Of a DNA stretch of 64,000 bases, positions 10,588 through 19,219 are shown piece after piece; the stretch's first letter is position 1; the number at the start of each line of letters is the position of its first letter. Source of the DNA: Rufibacter tibetensis. GTDB lineage: Bacteria; Bacteroidota; Bacteroidia; Cytophagales; Hymenobacteraceae. The notes below the pieces were generated by a model, which saw only the letters and a list, made by a program, of their open reading frames with translations, searched no databases and was not told the origin of the DNA. The position numbers and the translations under genes are program-made. Location of the stretch: contig NZ_CP012643.1 of NCBI RefSeq assembly GCF_001310085.1, positions 2,449,001 through 2,513,000 of the forward strand, written 5' to 3'.

Positions 10588-11841
10588 ATGAAAAAGCTGA
10601 AAATTGGTGTGCTGCGTGAAGGAAAAGTACCGGTAGACAAACGGGTGCCCCTTACCCCTAAAAAATGCTCGGAAGTGTTACAGACTTTTCCGCAGGTGCA
10701 GTTAGTGGTCCAGCCCAGCCCCATCCGCTGTTTCTCGGACGAAGAGTACGCTGACCTGGGCATTCCGCTGAAAGAAGACCTGAGCAACTGCGATGTGCTG
10801 TTTGGCGTGAAGGAAGTGCCCTTAAATCAATTGATTCCAAACAAGACGTACTTCTTCTTTTCGCACACTATCAAGAAACAAGCCCATAATCAGAAATTGC
10901 TGCAGGCTATCCTGGAGAAGAACATCACCATGATTGATTATGAGACCATCACCAACGCCCATGGCGAACGGGAAGTGGCCTTCGGAAGATGGGCCGGGAT
11001 TGTAGGAGCGTACAACGGCCTGCTCACATATGGCCGTAAATGGAACCTGTATCACCTGAAGCCCGCGCACCAATGCCAGGACATGGAAGACATGCTGGAG
11101 GAGTTCTTCAAGGTAAAAACTTTGCCCAGCATCAAGATTGCGGTAACCGGTGGCGGAAGGGTGGCGCAAGGCGCCCTGGAGGTGCTGGAGCGGATGGGGA
11201 TTAAGAAAGTAAGCGTCTTTGACTACCTGTACAAAGAGTTCTCTGAGCCGGTGTTTGCGCAACTGCGTTCGTCGCATTACCATGAGCGGCCCGATGTGGA
11301 GGTATGGGATTCGCAGGATTTCTACCACAACCCACATCTGTATAAATCTACCTTTCAGAAATTCTCCAGGGTAACTGATCTGCTCATGGCCTGCGCTTAT
11401 TGGAACCCGGCGGCACCCGTGCTCTTCACCCGGGAAGACATGCAACGCCCGGATTTCAGGATTAACACCATTGCCGACATCACCTGTGACGTGGACGGAT
11501 CTATACCTTGCACCAAACGGGCGGCTACCATTGCCGATCCAGCGTATGACTACAATCCAGCGACAGGGGAGCTAGAAGAGGCGTATTCCTCAGAGAAGAA
11601 CATCACCATTATGGCGGTAGATAACCTGCCCTGTGAATTGCCTCGCAACGCCTCCCGTGATTTTAGCCGGCAGATCATAGATAAGATTTTGCCCCACCTG
11701 TTTAACGGAGATCAGGATGGAGTATTGAAGAATGCCACCATTGCAAAGGATGGAAAGCTTTGTGAGAAGTACAGCTACTTGCAAGACTATGCGTTTCCTG
11801 GTCAGGAATCTACTCCCAAGCAGATAATGAAATCAAACTAG
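10588..11841 (+). CDS. Saccharopine dehydrogenase / alanine dehydrogenase-fold oxidoreductase
   Basis: 417-residue predicted NAD(P)-dependent oxidoreductase. The N-terminus KIGVLREGKVPVDKRVPLTP is the substrate-binding start of the AlaDH/PNT-lysine-forming saccharopine dehydrogenase fold. A Rossmann motif, IAVTGGGRVAQGALEVLERMG, is in mid-protein. The C-terminal half has DITCDVDGSIPCT and a conserved DNLPCELPRNAS segment typical of saccharopine dehydrogenase-like proteins. The true substrate cannot be told from sequence; lysine, saccharopine or another amino acid are possible. It is monocistronic, divergent from gcvP. Confidence 0.7.
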   Translation: MKKLKIGVLREGKVPVDKRVPLTPKKCSEVLQTFPQVQLVVQPSPIRCFSDEEYADLGIPLKEDLSNCDVLFGVKEVPLNQLIPNKTYFFFSHTIKKQAHNQKLLQAILEKNITMIDYETITNAHGEREVAFGRWAGIVGAYNGLLTYGRKWNLYHLKPAHQCQDMEDMLEEFFKVKTLPSIKIAVTGGGRVAQGALEVLERMGIKKVSVFDYLYKEFSEPVFAQLRSSHYHERPDVEVWDSQDFYHNPHLYKSTFQKFSRVTDLLMACAYWNPAAPVLFTREDMQRPDFRINTIADITCDVDGSIPCTKRAATIADPAYDYNPATGELEEAYSSEKNITIMAVDNLPCELPRNASRDFSRQIIDKILPHLFNGDQDGVLKNATIAKDGKLCEKYSYLQDYAFPGQESTPKQIMKSN

Positions 11842-11849
11842 GGGTACTA

Positions 11850-12299
11850 TTAGTTTAAAGAAATACTAGAGGAAAAGCTGTATTTTTCCTCTAGGCAAGA
11901 GGTCTGCGAGATCCACTGTAGAGAAGAAGCAATGTCTTCAAAATACTGCATCTCGAACGGTATGGAAAGAAATTGACAGTAGACCAAGTGGTTTAAGTTT
12001 AGCTGTCCTAGCCCACTAAAGGACTCTAGTATTGCTACCTTTTTAAGTGACGTTCTAAGAAGTAATGGTAAAACTTCGTCTATAAACCAATCCTGGTCCT
12101 GTGGGGGTAGGCTGTGCATTCTTCTAATGTCATAGATGCCCGCTTCTATTTTATTAGAGGTGATAAATTCAACTACTGAAAGAATAGATTGCCTGAATGT
12201 GTTGCTAGATACAAAGCCATTATAGGTTATGTGCACAGAGTAGCGATTCATGCTCACTTGCACGTTTGTATAAGACAAATTTTGGTACGTTAAGTCCAC
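11850..12299 (-). CDS. STAS/SEC14-like small protein
   Basis: 149 residues, with no signal peptide or membrane segment. The pattern of a central strand (GIYDIRRM), a helix with PPQDQDWFIDEVLPLLL, then LKKVAILES, and a final aromatic helix (YFEDIASSLQWI) resembles the short STAS/SpoIIAA-like proteins common in Hymenobacteraceae. That likeness is weak evidence, and no function can be assigned. It converges on the oxidoreductase with only 8 bp between the stops. The region is AT-richer than its neighbours. Confidence 0.6.
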   Translation of the reverse strand: MDLTYQNLSYTNVQVSMNRYSVHITYNGFVSSNTFRQSILSVVEFITSNKIEAGIYDIRRMHSLPPQDQDWFIDEVLPLLLRTSLKKVAILESFSGLGQLNLNHLVYCQFLSIPFEMQYFEDIASSLQWISQTSCLEEKYSFSSSISLN

Positions 12300-12417
12300 T
12301 GAATTGGGTTTGATACTTGTTGTTGAGGTCCGAGGGATACAAATATAGCGCTTTCTTAATGTTGTATATAATTTTGATGTAAAAAAATTGAATAATTTTA
12401 TAAACCCCTGAAACTAA

Positions 12418-12465
12418 AATAAATCCGCTGGGGAGAACTGTAGAGTTCATTCAACGGATTTATTC
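12418..12465 (-). terminator. Hairpin after small lipoprotein gene
   Basis: Inverted arms AATAAATCCG and CGGATTTATT flank a 25-nt loop region just downstream of the lipoprotein stop at 12487. It is a plausible but AT-rich terminator. Confidence 0.5.
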
Positions 12466-12486
12466 CAACTTAATATAAAAGTACTT

Positions 12487-12708
12487 CTACTGATTTTCTA
12501 CCTTATCGGCTACGCCATCTTCTACTGGTTCATCTTGTACTGAGATGGTATCAGTAGGGGCAAGTGCCGAGTCTGCTTCCGCTTCAATCTCATTAGCTGC
12601 TGATTCTGCCGTGTTTTCAACATTTTGAGCAGTTTTTGATTCGCATGAGGCAAACCCGAAAGTCACTGCCAAAGCAGCTGCAGCCAAAACCTTTGATCCT
12701 TTTTTCAT
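12487..12708 (-). CDS. Small acidic lipoprotein
   Basis: 73 residues: signal peptide MKKGSKVLAAAALAVTFGFA, lipobox FASC, then an acidic, Ala/Glu-rich, low-complexity tail that looks disordered. The layout matches three small lipoproteins at 49640-50559, which suggests one family, though the tails do not align well. No function is known. Confidence 0.7.
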   Translation of the reverse strand: MKKGSKVLAAAALAVTFGFASCESKTAQNVENTAESAANEIEAEADSALAPTDTISVQDEPVEDGVADKVENQ

Positions 12709-13206
12709 AGTCTTCTTGTTATAGTTACGTTAGTGACTTTATACGGCAAATACACAGTTTAGATTGATGACTATGAATAAGCCACATCCGCGCCTCTAAT
12801 AAGTTGACTACTCCATGCTATTTTGGAATGTAACTATTTATATACAATTCGTCTTGAGATTTGAATGACCACCATTAAGCTTATGAATAAGCAAATTAGG
12901 TGTGAACTAAAGCTTCTTTATTGCTCTAGTTTTGAGAGAATCAAGGCTATTTGAAGTGGAAAGAAGAGAGTAATAAATGGGTATTAATACGGCTTTTTAA
13001 TGTTAAATAATTGTTAATAAAGGAGCAGAATTAATGATGATGTATGTGCAAAGGTCTGATTTATAGATATATGCTGGTGTTCGTATATCTTTATATTGTT
13101 GCATTTAATTTATTTAATATTGTAAAAATACCTGTCCAAAATATAATTGAAGTCGTTTATAAAGTGGGTAAAGGATTTTAATTAAACTAAAAATTAAATC
13201 AAGCCA
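12709..13206. other. 498-bp AT-rich intergenic region
   Basis: Divergent gap between the small lipoprotein and the manganese catalase. It must hold both promoters. I find no gene, RNA or repeat in it. A near-consensus -7 box, TATCTTTA, lies at 13086-13093. Confidence 0.4.
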
Positions 13207-14082
13207 ATGTTCTATCACGATCGCAGATTACAGTACAAAGTAAGGGTTGACAAACCCAATCCAGCATTTGCCAAAATGCTGCAACAAGCCATAGGGGGTA
13301 TTGAAGGGGAAATTAGAGTGTGTTTGCAGTACCTGTTCCAGGCATGGGGCAATAGGGGCCCAGTGAAATACAAGAATATGCTCCTTGAAACCGGAACCGA
13401 AGAGATTGGGCATATTGAGATGCTAGCCACCGCGGTGGCGCTAAACCTGGAGGGTGCTACTACTTCTCTGAAAGACCAGATTGTAGGAGCAAACCCGGTA
13501 GTAGGGGCTGTTATGGGCGGTATGGATCCCCGGCACTTCCTTTCTACCGGTCTAGCAGCCATGGCGGCAGACAGCAACGGCGTGCCCTTTAACGGATCCT
13601 GGGTGGTAGCTACCGGAAATATAGCTGCAGATATGATTGCCAACGTGAATGCTGAGTCCAGCGGACGGGTGCTGGCTACCCGTTTATGGGAGGCTACAGA
13701 TGACCCAGGCATGAAAGACATGCTTTCGTTTTTGATTGCCCGTGACACCATGCACCAGAACCAGTGGTTAGCGGTGATTGAAGAATTAGGTGGTTTAAAA
13801 CAACAGTTCCCAATACCTAACAGCTTCCCGCAAAATGAGGAAGTGCAAGGCTTCAATTATTCGTTTGTCACCACCAATATCTACAAAGACCAGGAAGCAT
13901 TTGGCCGCTGGGCTGAAGGACCGTCTATGGACGGTAAAGGTACCTTCCAGATGGTGCCAGGTGAGCCGCTAGGCGATATTCCAATTTTACCGCCCCCTGC
14001 CCCTGAAGGGCACGCGCAGACAGAGCAGATGACAGGTGCTGCCGGTGGCGGAATAGTAGATAAAATCAAAGATGCTCTTTGA
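13207..14082 (+). CDS. Manganese catalase
   Basis: Non-haem dimanganese catalase that splits hydrogen peroxide to water and oxygen. The five expected metal ligands are visible at Glu35, Glu66, His69, Glu150 and His183, within GEIRVCLQY, TEEIGHIEM, NAESSGRVLATRLWE and DTMHQNQW. Length is 291 residues, normal for the family, with a Gly/Pro-rich C-terminal tail. The gene is monocistronic, with a long AT-rich leader and a strong terminator. No haem catalase is in the window. Confidence in the activity is high because all ligands are kept. Confidence 0.95.
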   Translation: MFYHDRRLQYKVRVDKPNPAFAKMLQQAIGGIEGEIRVCLQYLFQAWGNRGPVKYKNMLLETGTEEIGHIEMLATAVALNLEGATTSLKDQIVGANPVVGAVMGGMDPRHFLSTGLAAMAADSNGVPFNGSWVVATGNIAADMIANVNAESSGRVLATRLWEATDDPGMKDMLSFLIARDTMHQNQWLAVIEELGGLKQQFPIPNSFPQNEEVQGFNYSFVTTNIYKDQEAFGRWAEGPSMDGKGTFQMVPGEPLGDIPILPPPAPEGHAQTEQMTGAAGGGIVDKIKDAL

Positions 14083-14105
14083 GCTTGACGTAGTGTAGGT
14101 TGATG

Positions 14106-14145
14106 AAAAAGCCTTCCTTCAGTTACAGAAGGAAGGCTTTTTTTA
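14106..14145 (+). terminator. Terminator of manganese catalase
   Basis: 10-bp stem GCCTTCCTTC / GAAGGAAGGC (14111-14137), with loop AGTTACA, A run before and seven T after. It overlaps the last codons of the convergent gene. Confidence 0.9.
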
Positions 14146-14529
14146 TGCGGGCTGTAACTGCTCTTTCCGGTACAAACCGTCCAGCTTTTGCTTGCCTTGC
14201 TTGATGGCAAAAAACGGGGCATCATCAGAGACGCTCCAGTAAATGTCTGTGATCTCAGCTACCGGACCAGATGGCTGGTTGGCGGGCCGCACCCATTCGC
14301 CAAAGGTGAAGGGCAGCCATGAAATGGAAGAGAACAGATCTGGCCTTACCTTAAACTCCTCGTCTGAGTAGCGCAGCATTAGCCAACCGTTTATTTCTCC
14401 AATCTTTTCAAATACTTTGTTGTGGGGTTCTAATGACTCAAACTCCTTTCGGTTGGCCGGGTGGATGTGGGCGTAGCCATATCCCGGAAACCAGGAGTAT
14501 AAACCAAACTCAAGGCTTTTCTTAGGCAT
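14143..14529 (-). CDS. Conserved hypothetical protein
   Basis: 128 residues, soluble, rich in aromatic residues (FGLYSWFPGYGYAHIHP at the start, then a WLPFTFGEWVRP segment). It resembles a family of small uncharacterised Cytophagales proteins, but I cannot name a function. It lies 35 bp downstream of the RNase D-like gene on the same strand, so the two are probably co-transcribed. The stop overlaps the manganese catalase terminator. Confidence 0.65.
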   Translation of the reverse strand: MPKKSLEFGLYSWFPGYGYAHIHPANRKEFESLEPHNKVFEKIGEINGWLMLRYSDEEFKVRPDLFSSISWLPFTFGEWVRPANQPSGPVAEITDIYWSVSDDAPFFAIKQGKQKLDGLYRKEQLQPA

Positions 14530-14564
14530 AATTCCTTTCTCTTATTCTGTACAGACTGGCTCCC

Positions 14565-15713
14565 TCACAGGGTGATTTCCAGTTCCTGGGCCATGGCCTG
14601 TACAATCTCTCTCGCGTAATTTTTAGAAATAACCAGTTCGCCGGTCTGGCTGTAATGGGTAATAATGCTTTGGTCCAGCAGCATAGGCGTGGCGTAGGCG
14701 CCGTAGCGTTCAATCAAAGCGCGTTGCACCGTGCAAAGCAACTCCCGCCGGGCTTCGGTCTCTGGAGTCTTCAGCCGGGGCGGGAACGGGTTAGGAGGCA
14801 TCCGGTTAGGCACCTGGCGTTTCTTGGCTTCTTTCAGAGAACCGTTGATAATCCGTTGCAGCTGCTCTGCGTATCTTTCCTGCTGTACCCGACCGTTGAT
14901 GCCCTTGGTATGGTACAGCCATTCATTGATGCTTTGCTCCGGATTGCTCAGCAAAGCCATGAGCGCATTGGTGTTGATGACCTGTCCGGCCGGAATGTTC
15001 CACTTCTGTGCCAGATTGTCCCTGAAGTCATAGATGGGCTTCAGTATAAACTGCTGCAAAAGGGTAAGACGCTGCGGAAATTTAATCTTAAGGTGCGGTT
15101 CTTCCAGCTCTGTGTAGGTGATGGACTCCAGCAATTGGTCTTCCTCGTCCAACCAGGCCATACGGCCTAGGTCCTGCACTTTGGAGACCATGGTGTTTTT
15201 GAGCTCATGCAGGTACAGCACGTCCTGGGCGGCGTATTCCAGTTGCCGTTTAGACAAAGGCCGCTGGTTCCAGTTACTCATTTGCTGTGATTTGTCCAGG
15301 TGCAGGCCCAGTTCCTCTTCCAGAAGGGTGCCCAAGGCGGCCTTCGCGTAGTTCAGAATCTTGGCCGCCACTGCGGTGTCTACCAGCGTGCGTACCTGGC
15401 AGCCCAGCATGCTAAGCAGCATGAGGTCATTATTGGCGTGATGGAAAATCTTGACAACGGAAGGGTTCTCCAGAACATCCCAAAGGCCCTGAAGGTCAGT
15501 TAACGGAAAAGGGTCAATGATAAAGCAGGTATGCCCGTCAGAAATCTGAATCAGGCACAGTGTGAATCCATAGGTATAATGATGCTGGTCAAATTCCAGG
15601 TCTAAAGCTAGTTCGGGCCTCTGGCTTAAATGAGCGACAGCCTCTTGCAATGCTTCATCGGTTTGTACCACATGAACAGGCTTCCCCTCCAGAGTAAATG
15701 CAGGTTCCTTCAT
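14565..15713 (-). CDS. rnd: RNase D-family 3'-5' exonuclease
   Basis: 382-residue DEDD-type 3'-5' exonuclease. The first acidic pair is LDLEFD (Asp38, Glu40), the second motif is HHANNDLMLL, and the third is YAAQDVLYLHEL with the Tyr-x3-Asp spacing of the DEDDy subgroup. An HRDC-like region (about 215-290) follows. RNase D trims 3' ends of tRNA precursors and other small RNAs. The C-terminal hundred residues contain a basic, proline-rich stretch (KKRQVPNRMPPNPFPPRLK). The upstream gap carries a copy of the intergenic palindrome. Confidence 0.88.
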   Translation of the reverse strand: MKEPAFTLEGKPVHVVQTDEALQEAVAHLSQRPELALDLEFDQHHYTYGFTLCLIQISDGHTCFIIDPFPLTDLQGLWDVLENPSVVKIFHHANNDLMLLSMLGCQVRTLVDTAVAAKILNYAKAALGTLLEEELGLHLDKSQQMSNWNQRPLSKRQLEYAAQDVLYLHELKNTMVSKVQDLGRMAWLDEEDQLLESITYTELEEPHLKIKFPQRLTLLQQFILKPIYDFRDNLAQKWNIPAGQVINTNALMALLSNPEQSINEWLYHTKGINGRVQQERYAEQLQRIINGSLKEAKKRQVPNRMPPNPFPPRLKTPETEARRELLCTVQRALIERYGAYATPMLLDQSIITHYSQTGELVISKNYAREIVQAMAQELEITL

Positions 15714-15786
15714 AATTTTTCAAATGTACCCAAAAAACAGGATAGTTGCTTGACGGGTAACGTTGGCGTGGCGTTGCCGCTTTTTA

Positions 15787-15807
15787 CGTGTTTTCGCCAA
15801 AACAGCG
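15787..15807. repeat. Intergenic palindrome family, copy near rnd
   Basis: CGTGTTTTCGCCAAAACAGC with one more G: arms GTTTT and AAAAC around a 4-nt centre. It lies 74 bp upstream of the rnd start. Confidence 0.45.
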
Positions 15808-15851
15808 CAAAATTGTCAACATTTGATCATACAATTGACTAACGAAAAGAA

Positions 15852-15914
15852 AAAGTGTAGCGTACCCGGAAAGAACCTTTAAGTAGGGCCTTTCTGCGGG
15901 GTACGCTACACTTT
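15852..15914 (-). terminator. Terminator-like hairpin after SIMPL gene
   Basis: 16-bp perfect arms (15852-15867 and 15899-15914), with a smaller inner pairing AGAAAGGCC / GGTTCTTT in between. On the minus strand it is followed by a T-rich stretch. It sits 51 bp past the SIMPL stop. Confidence 0.7.
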
Positions 15915-15964
15915 GAAAACTAGGAGCTTGAACCACCTTACGGGCAAGCTCTACACCTTTGTTT

Positions 15965-16681
15965 CTACTCTAAAAGGAAGCTCACGTCTACGGCAGCTGT
16001 GACGGTAATCTCGCCCAAGGCAAGGGTAGGGCCACCGCCAGCATCCATAGCAGATTCTCCCCGCAGAGCTATTTTTCCGTACATGACGGGTCTGGGGCCG
16101 CTGTTGCCGCTTTCATTTATCTGGTAAGGGCGCCCTACCTTAGAACCTAATTCAGAGGCCAGCATCATGGCTTTCTGCCTGGCGTCTTGTACTGCTTTCC
16201 TGCGGGCTTCCTCCTGGTGTTTTTTCAGTTGGGTGGTTTCATAAGTGATACCATCTACGCGGTTAGCACCCGCTTTGTAAAGACCAGCCATGAGCGCGTC
16301 AAACCGATCCAGCTTTTGCAGGGTAACGGAGATGGTTCTGCTGGCCTGAAAAGACTGTGGGGTTGTTTGGCCGTATTCCTGGCCGGAGTAGATAGGGAAA
16401 ATAGACAAGTTCTCTGTCTGCACATGCTTGTCATCTATTCCGTTCTTCTTCAGGTAATTAATCAAAGCGGCTGTGCGCTGGTCTGCTACCTTTCGGGTTT
16501 CCTCCAGGGTCTTCTCCCTTATCTCTACGCCTACCCTAAAGGTGAGTTGATCGGGTTGTACTTTCACTTCACCCAAGCCGGAGGTGCTAACCAGAGGAGG
16601 TAGTTGGCCTTGCTGAGCGAAGGCCGGGGCCGCGAAAAAAAGGAACGCGGAGGCAAAAACGAGGGATAGGGCTTTTTTCAT
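15965..16681 (-). CDS. SIMPL-domain (DUF541) exported protein
   Basis: 238 residues with signal peptide MKKALSLVFASAFLFFAAPAFA. A longer frame from 16840 adds 53 residues of unlikely sequence, so the ATG at 16681 is chosen. The start STSGLGEVKVQPDQLTFRVGVE and the ending GEITVTAAVDVSFLLE are typical of SIMPL (DUF541) proteins. Members are periplasmic or envelope proteins linked in some bacteria to stress tolerance or oligomeric channels. The role here is unknown. Single gene, flanked by a hairpin downstream. Confidence 0.88.
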   Translation of the reverse strand: MKKALSLVFASAFLFFAAPAFAQQGQLPPLVSTSGLGEVKVQPDQLTFRVGVEIREKTLEETRKVADQRTAALINYLKKNGIDDKHVQTENLSIFPIYSGQEYGQTTPQSFQASRTISVTLQKLDRFDALMAGLYKAGANRVDGITYETTQLKKHQEEARRKAVQDARQKAMMLASELGSKVGRPYQINESGNSGPRPVMYGKIALRGESAMDAGGGPTLALGEITVTAAVDVSFLLE

Positions 16682-16792
16682 AGGATAGGGTTTATAGCAT
16701 ACAATTTTACAAGTACCATGCCGAAGTATCAAACCATACTGGTTTAACGTGCGCCACCGAGGCAGGAGTGTGTTCAAAGCCGCAGCCGTGTG

Positions 16793-16800
16793 TATCTTTG
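16793..16800 (+). promoter_or_regulatory. -7 box (TATCTTTG) of Cys-pair gene
   Basis: Exact match to the Bacteroidota TAnnTTTG -7 consensus. Transcription would start near 16806, which rules out the ATG at 16790 and supports the one at 16829. Confidence 0.65.
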
Positions 16801-16828
16801 CACTTGTATCTGGCTTATTTACTTCTTT

Positions 16829-17833
16829 ATGCAGCAGCACCTAACCATCTTTGATCCGTTTGAGGGAATGCGTTTTGGGAATCATATCTGTTTTCTCTGC
16901 GGCACTCGCGTGACAGCAGACCAGCAGACCCCCGTGTTTCCGGCCTGGCTCATGGAGAAGTATTCTCTTGGGCATGAGCCGCTGCGGTTGCTGGACCAGA
17001 GCGTGGTCACGTACCAGGACCTGAAGATTCCTTGCTGTGCGCAATGCCAAACCCAATACTTAGGGCCCTTAGAAGAAAAAGTGCAGGAGGCCGTAAGCAA
17101 GGGTGTGCCAGGCCTAAGGGCGATAGATGAAAAACTGCTGTTCCAGTGGATGGGCAAGATGTTCTACGGTACCCTCATTACGGAGCTGATCAAAGAGCAG
17201 AACCCTCTGGTGCGCCCAGAGTATGCGGTAAGCGAGCAGCCCAAAATGTTGCTGAAGTTTCAGTCCTTCTTCAGGGTGTTGCAATCTCTGCGGGTGCCCA
17301 TGGTGTTCCCAGATTTTATCCCGGCTTCTATTTTTGTTATTGACGTAGACGCCTCCGCAGAGCCCAGCCAGTTTGAGTTTAGAGATGAACTGTCTACCAT
17401 GATGTTCAGCCTTAGGTTAGACAATGCCCTGATTGTTTGCTGCCTCCTGGACAATGGTATGATCAAAGACTCCATGCGGCGCGTGTGGCAGGTGGTGGAG
17501 CCGAGGCAATTACAGCCCATTCAGGCCGCAGAGTTAAGTGCCCGTATTTTCTACGCCGGTTACCTGCTCAACGTGATTCCTGATTACCTCGTTCGGCCAG
17601 TGAAACCACAAGATGAGCACTTAGTCATGGACACACTCATTGATGATGTGACCAACGTAATCTTCAACCCATGGCAGCACAGTTCCTATGCCAAGCTCCT
17701 GGCAACTATGTGGGCCAAGTGGGGCATCACCCAGGAAGACATTCTTCGGGATCCGCAGGAGCCCTTAAGCATGCTCTTCTCTCCGGAAGGAGAATTCATT
17801 GAATTCCCTACCATACCGGGGCAAGCAAAATAA
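16829..17833 (+). CDS. Conserved hypothetical protein with two CxxC pairs
   Basis: 334 residues from the ATG at 16829, chosen because a promoter box lies between this and the earlier ATG. Near the N-terminus are two Cys pairs, CFLCG and CCAQCQ, about 60 residues apart, which probably bind one zinc, as in HNH-like or other treble-clef folds. The HNH catalytic residues are not evident. The remainder is helical, with no signal peptide. I do not recognise the family by name. It ends in a very strong terminator and is monocistronic. Confidence 0.7.
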   Translation: MQQHLTIFDPFEGMRFGNHICFLCGTRVTADQQTPVFPAWLMEKYSLGHEPLRLLDQSVVTYQDLKIPCCAQCQTQYLGPLEEKVQEAVSKGVPGLRAIDEKLLFQWMGKMFYGTLITELIKEQNPLVRPEYAVSEQPKMLLKFQSFFRVLQSLRVPMVFPDFIPASIFVIDVDASAEPSQFEFRDELSTMMFSLRLDNALIVCCLLDNGMIKDSMRRVWQVVEPRQLQPIQAAELSARIFYAGYLLNVIPDYLVRPVKPQDEHLVMDTLIDDVTNVIFNPWQHSSYAKLLATMWAKWGITQEDILRDPQEPLSMLFSPEGEFIEFPTIPGQAK

Positions 17834-17878
17834 ATTACCGAGGGACTTAGGTCATTACATCTAATCCTAATTTTAGAA

Positions 17879-17924
17879 GCGCCGCTTTGGGCCTGGTTTC
17901 GTAAAACCAGGCCCAAAGCGGCGC
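17879..17924. terminator. Terminator with 21-bp perfect stem
   Basis: 17879-17899 pairs fully with 17904-17924 around loop CGTA, followed by TTTTG. The stem tip (GGGCCTGGTTT / AAACCAGGCCC) is a copy of the intergenic palindrome family. Confidence 0.9.
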
Positions 17925-18085
17925 TTTTGTTACCGGCTATTACTAGAAAATGGGTTCAGGTTTAAAGGAATCTTTATAAGCAAATCTTGCTGTTTTGATA
18001 GTCCTGTTTTGCCATAAATCCCTCAGTATAAACCTCTCTTGAAAAGCTTCGTACGCTAGAAAGCAGCTTTGCTGTATTGATCTAA

Positions 18086-18101
18086 ACAAAATAAAACTAT
18101 G
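18086..18101 (+). promoter_or_regulatory. Shared 16-nt leader ACAAAATAAAACTATG
   Basis: This exact 16-mer, ending in the start codon, also precedes the small lipoprotein genes at 50111 and 50359. The leader is A-rich and may act as a translation enhancer. Confidence 0.5.
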
Positions 18102-18290
18102 GCTGAAATAAACATTGAACCTAAAAAGCGATCTGGCTGGGGCTGGATTGTGGTGCTGCTGATACTGCTTCTGGTGGGTTATCTTCTGTATAGATATGTC
18201 TTTGAGGCACAGGGAGGCAATGCTGAGACAACCGGGGCTCCTACATCAGGAATGATTATGCCCGTGACTCCCGTTTTCCTGTCTAATTAA
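18099..18290 (+). CDS. Small single-pass membrane protein
   Basis: 63 residues: a charged N-terminus (EPKKRSGW), one membrane helix from about 13 to 32 (GWGWIVVLLILLLVGYLLYR), and a short polar tail. It lies 23 bp before the PRC-barrel gene and is probably co-transcribed. It shares its 16-nt leader with two small lipoprotein genes. No function is known; a membrane stress peptide is one possibility. Confidence 0.7.
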   Translation: MAEINIEPKKRSGWGWIVVLLILLLVGYLLYRYVFEAQGGNAETTGAPTSGMIMPVTPVFLSN

Positions 18291-18313
18291 CCAAGTACCT
18301 AAAAGCAATAACC

Positions 18314-19099
18314 ATGGCAAACAACACAAACGACGGGCTGGCAAGACTAGCCCCTTTACATGATTTAAAGGATTTTAAGGTTGCCAATAACAACATGGAT
18401 GTGAGGGGCTGGGAGGTAATTGGCTCAGACGGAAAACGCATTGGCAAAGTAGACGATCTCATTGTAGACCGTGAACTGATGAAAGTGCGCTACCTTGACA
18501 TAGACGTAGACAAAGAACATGTGCTGGTAGACACAGACCCGCGCCACATTCTTATCCCTATCGGCGCGGCCCAGCTAGATGATGACAGTGACCAGGTGTT
18601 TGTAGGTCTGGACCAGATGGCGCTGGCCCGCTTCCCGTTCTATAAAGGCGGGGCAGTAGACTCTGACTATGAATACCGGGTAATGCACGCCATCACTAGC
18701 CCTACTGATACGTACAAGCAACAGTCTCAAGCCAGCACCCAGCAGGAGGTGTCTACTCCTAACGCAGAGTTTTACGGCCGTGAGCACTTCAACGAGGACC
18801 GATTTTACGGAAACCGGCACCAGCGCAACCAGCCCTTGTCTCATGATCAGGGGAACTTCCAAAATACAGGGTCACATGCAAACATGAACACAGACCCTGA
18901 CTATAACTCTGATTCTCGTGGTTACAACTCAAACCAGGGCATGGGCTCTAATATGGGGTCCAATATGGGTTCTACTATGAGTGGAGGACCAGTGCAGGAT
19001 GATATTGCCACAATTGAACGCCTGCGCGCCATGCTGGAGGAAGGAACCATCACTCAGGAAGAATTTACTGCTTTGAAACGGAAAGCCATTGGCTTGTAA
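18314..19099 (+). CDS. PRC-barrel protein with C-terminal SHOCT motif
   Basis: 261 residues. A PRC-barrel domain covers about residues 25-120 (VRGWEVIGSDGKRIGKVDDLIVD is the classic start). A low-complexity linker rich in Asn, Gly, Ser and Met follows (SNMGSNMGS repeats). The last 33 residues, from DDIATIERLRAMLEEGTITQ onward, form a SHOCT oligomerisation motif. Similar photosynthetic-reaction-centre-like PRC proteins in non-phototrophs bind RNA or sense stress. It follows a small membrane protein in a likely two-gene operon. Confidence 0.85.
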   Translation: MANNTNDGLARLAPLHDLKDFKVANNNMDVRGWEVIGSDGKRIGKVDDLIVDRELMKVRYLDIDVDKEHVLVDTDPRHILIPIGAAQLDDDSDQVFVGLDQMALARFPFYKGGAVDSDYEYRVMHAITSPTDTYKQQSQASTQQEVSTPNAEFYGREHFNEDRFYGNRHQRNQPLSHDQGNFQNTGSHANMNTDPDYNSDSRGYNSNQGMGSNMGSNMGSTMSGGPVQDDIATIERLRAMLEEGTITQEEFTALKRKAIGL

Positions 19100-19110
19100 G
19101 AAGCATTTGT

Positions 19111-19142
19111 TTTAGGGCTGTTTACAGAAAAACGGACCTAAA
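19111..19142. repeat. Intergenic palindrome family, copy after PRC-barrel gene
   Basis: TTTAGGGCTGTTTACAG / AAAAACGGACCTAAA: imperfect inverted arms around ACAG, directly after the stop codon and before the terminator. Confidence 0.6.
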
Positions 19143-19153
19143 AAAGATTCTGA

Positions 19154-19210
19154 ATTCTATGAAACAAAGAGCGCCCACTAATACAGCGGGCGCTCTTTGT
19201 TTCATAGAAT
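19154..19210. terminator. Bidirectional terminator, 23-bp perfect stem
   Basis: 19154-19176 pairs fully with 19188-19210. It lies between the convergent PRC-barrel and MBL-fold genes and serves both. Confidence 0.9.
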
Positions 19211-19219
19211 AGATAAAGC

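Noticed and set aside
11850-12299. Toxin-antitoxin partner reading of the STAS-like gene
   Set aside because: No second small gene is adjacent, and the sequence pattern fits a STAS-like fold better.
12220-12450. 76-residue minus-strand frame overlapping the STAS-like gene
   Set aside because: AT-driven composition (Ile, Tyr, Lys) and overlap with a better gene.
16790-16828. Earlier ATG for the Cys-pair protein
   Set aside because: The -7 box lies at 16793-16800, so the transcript starts after this ATG.
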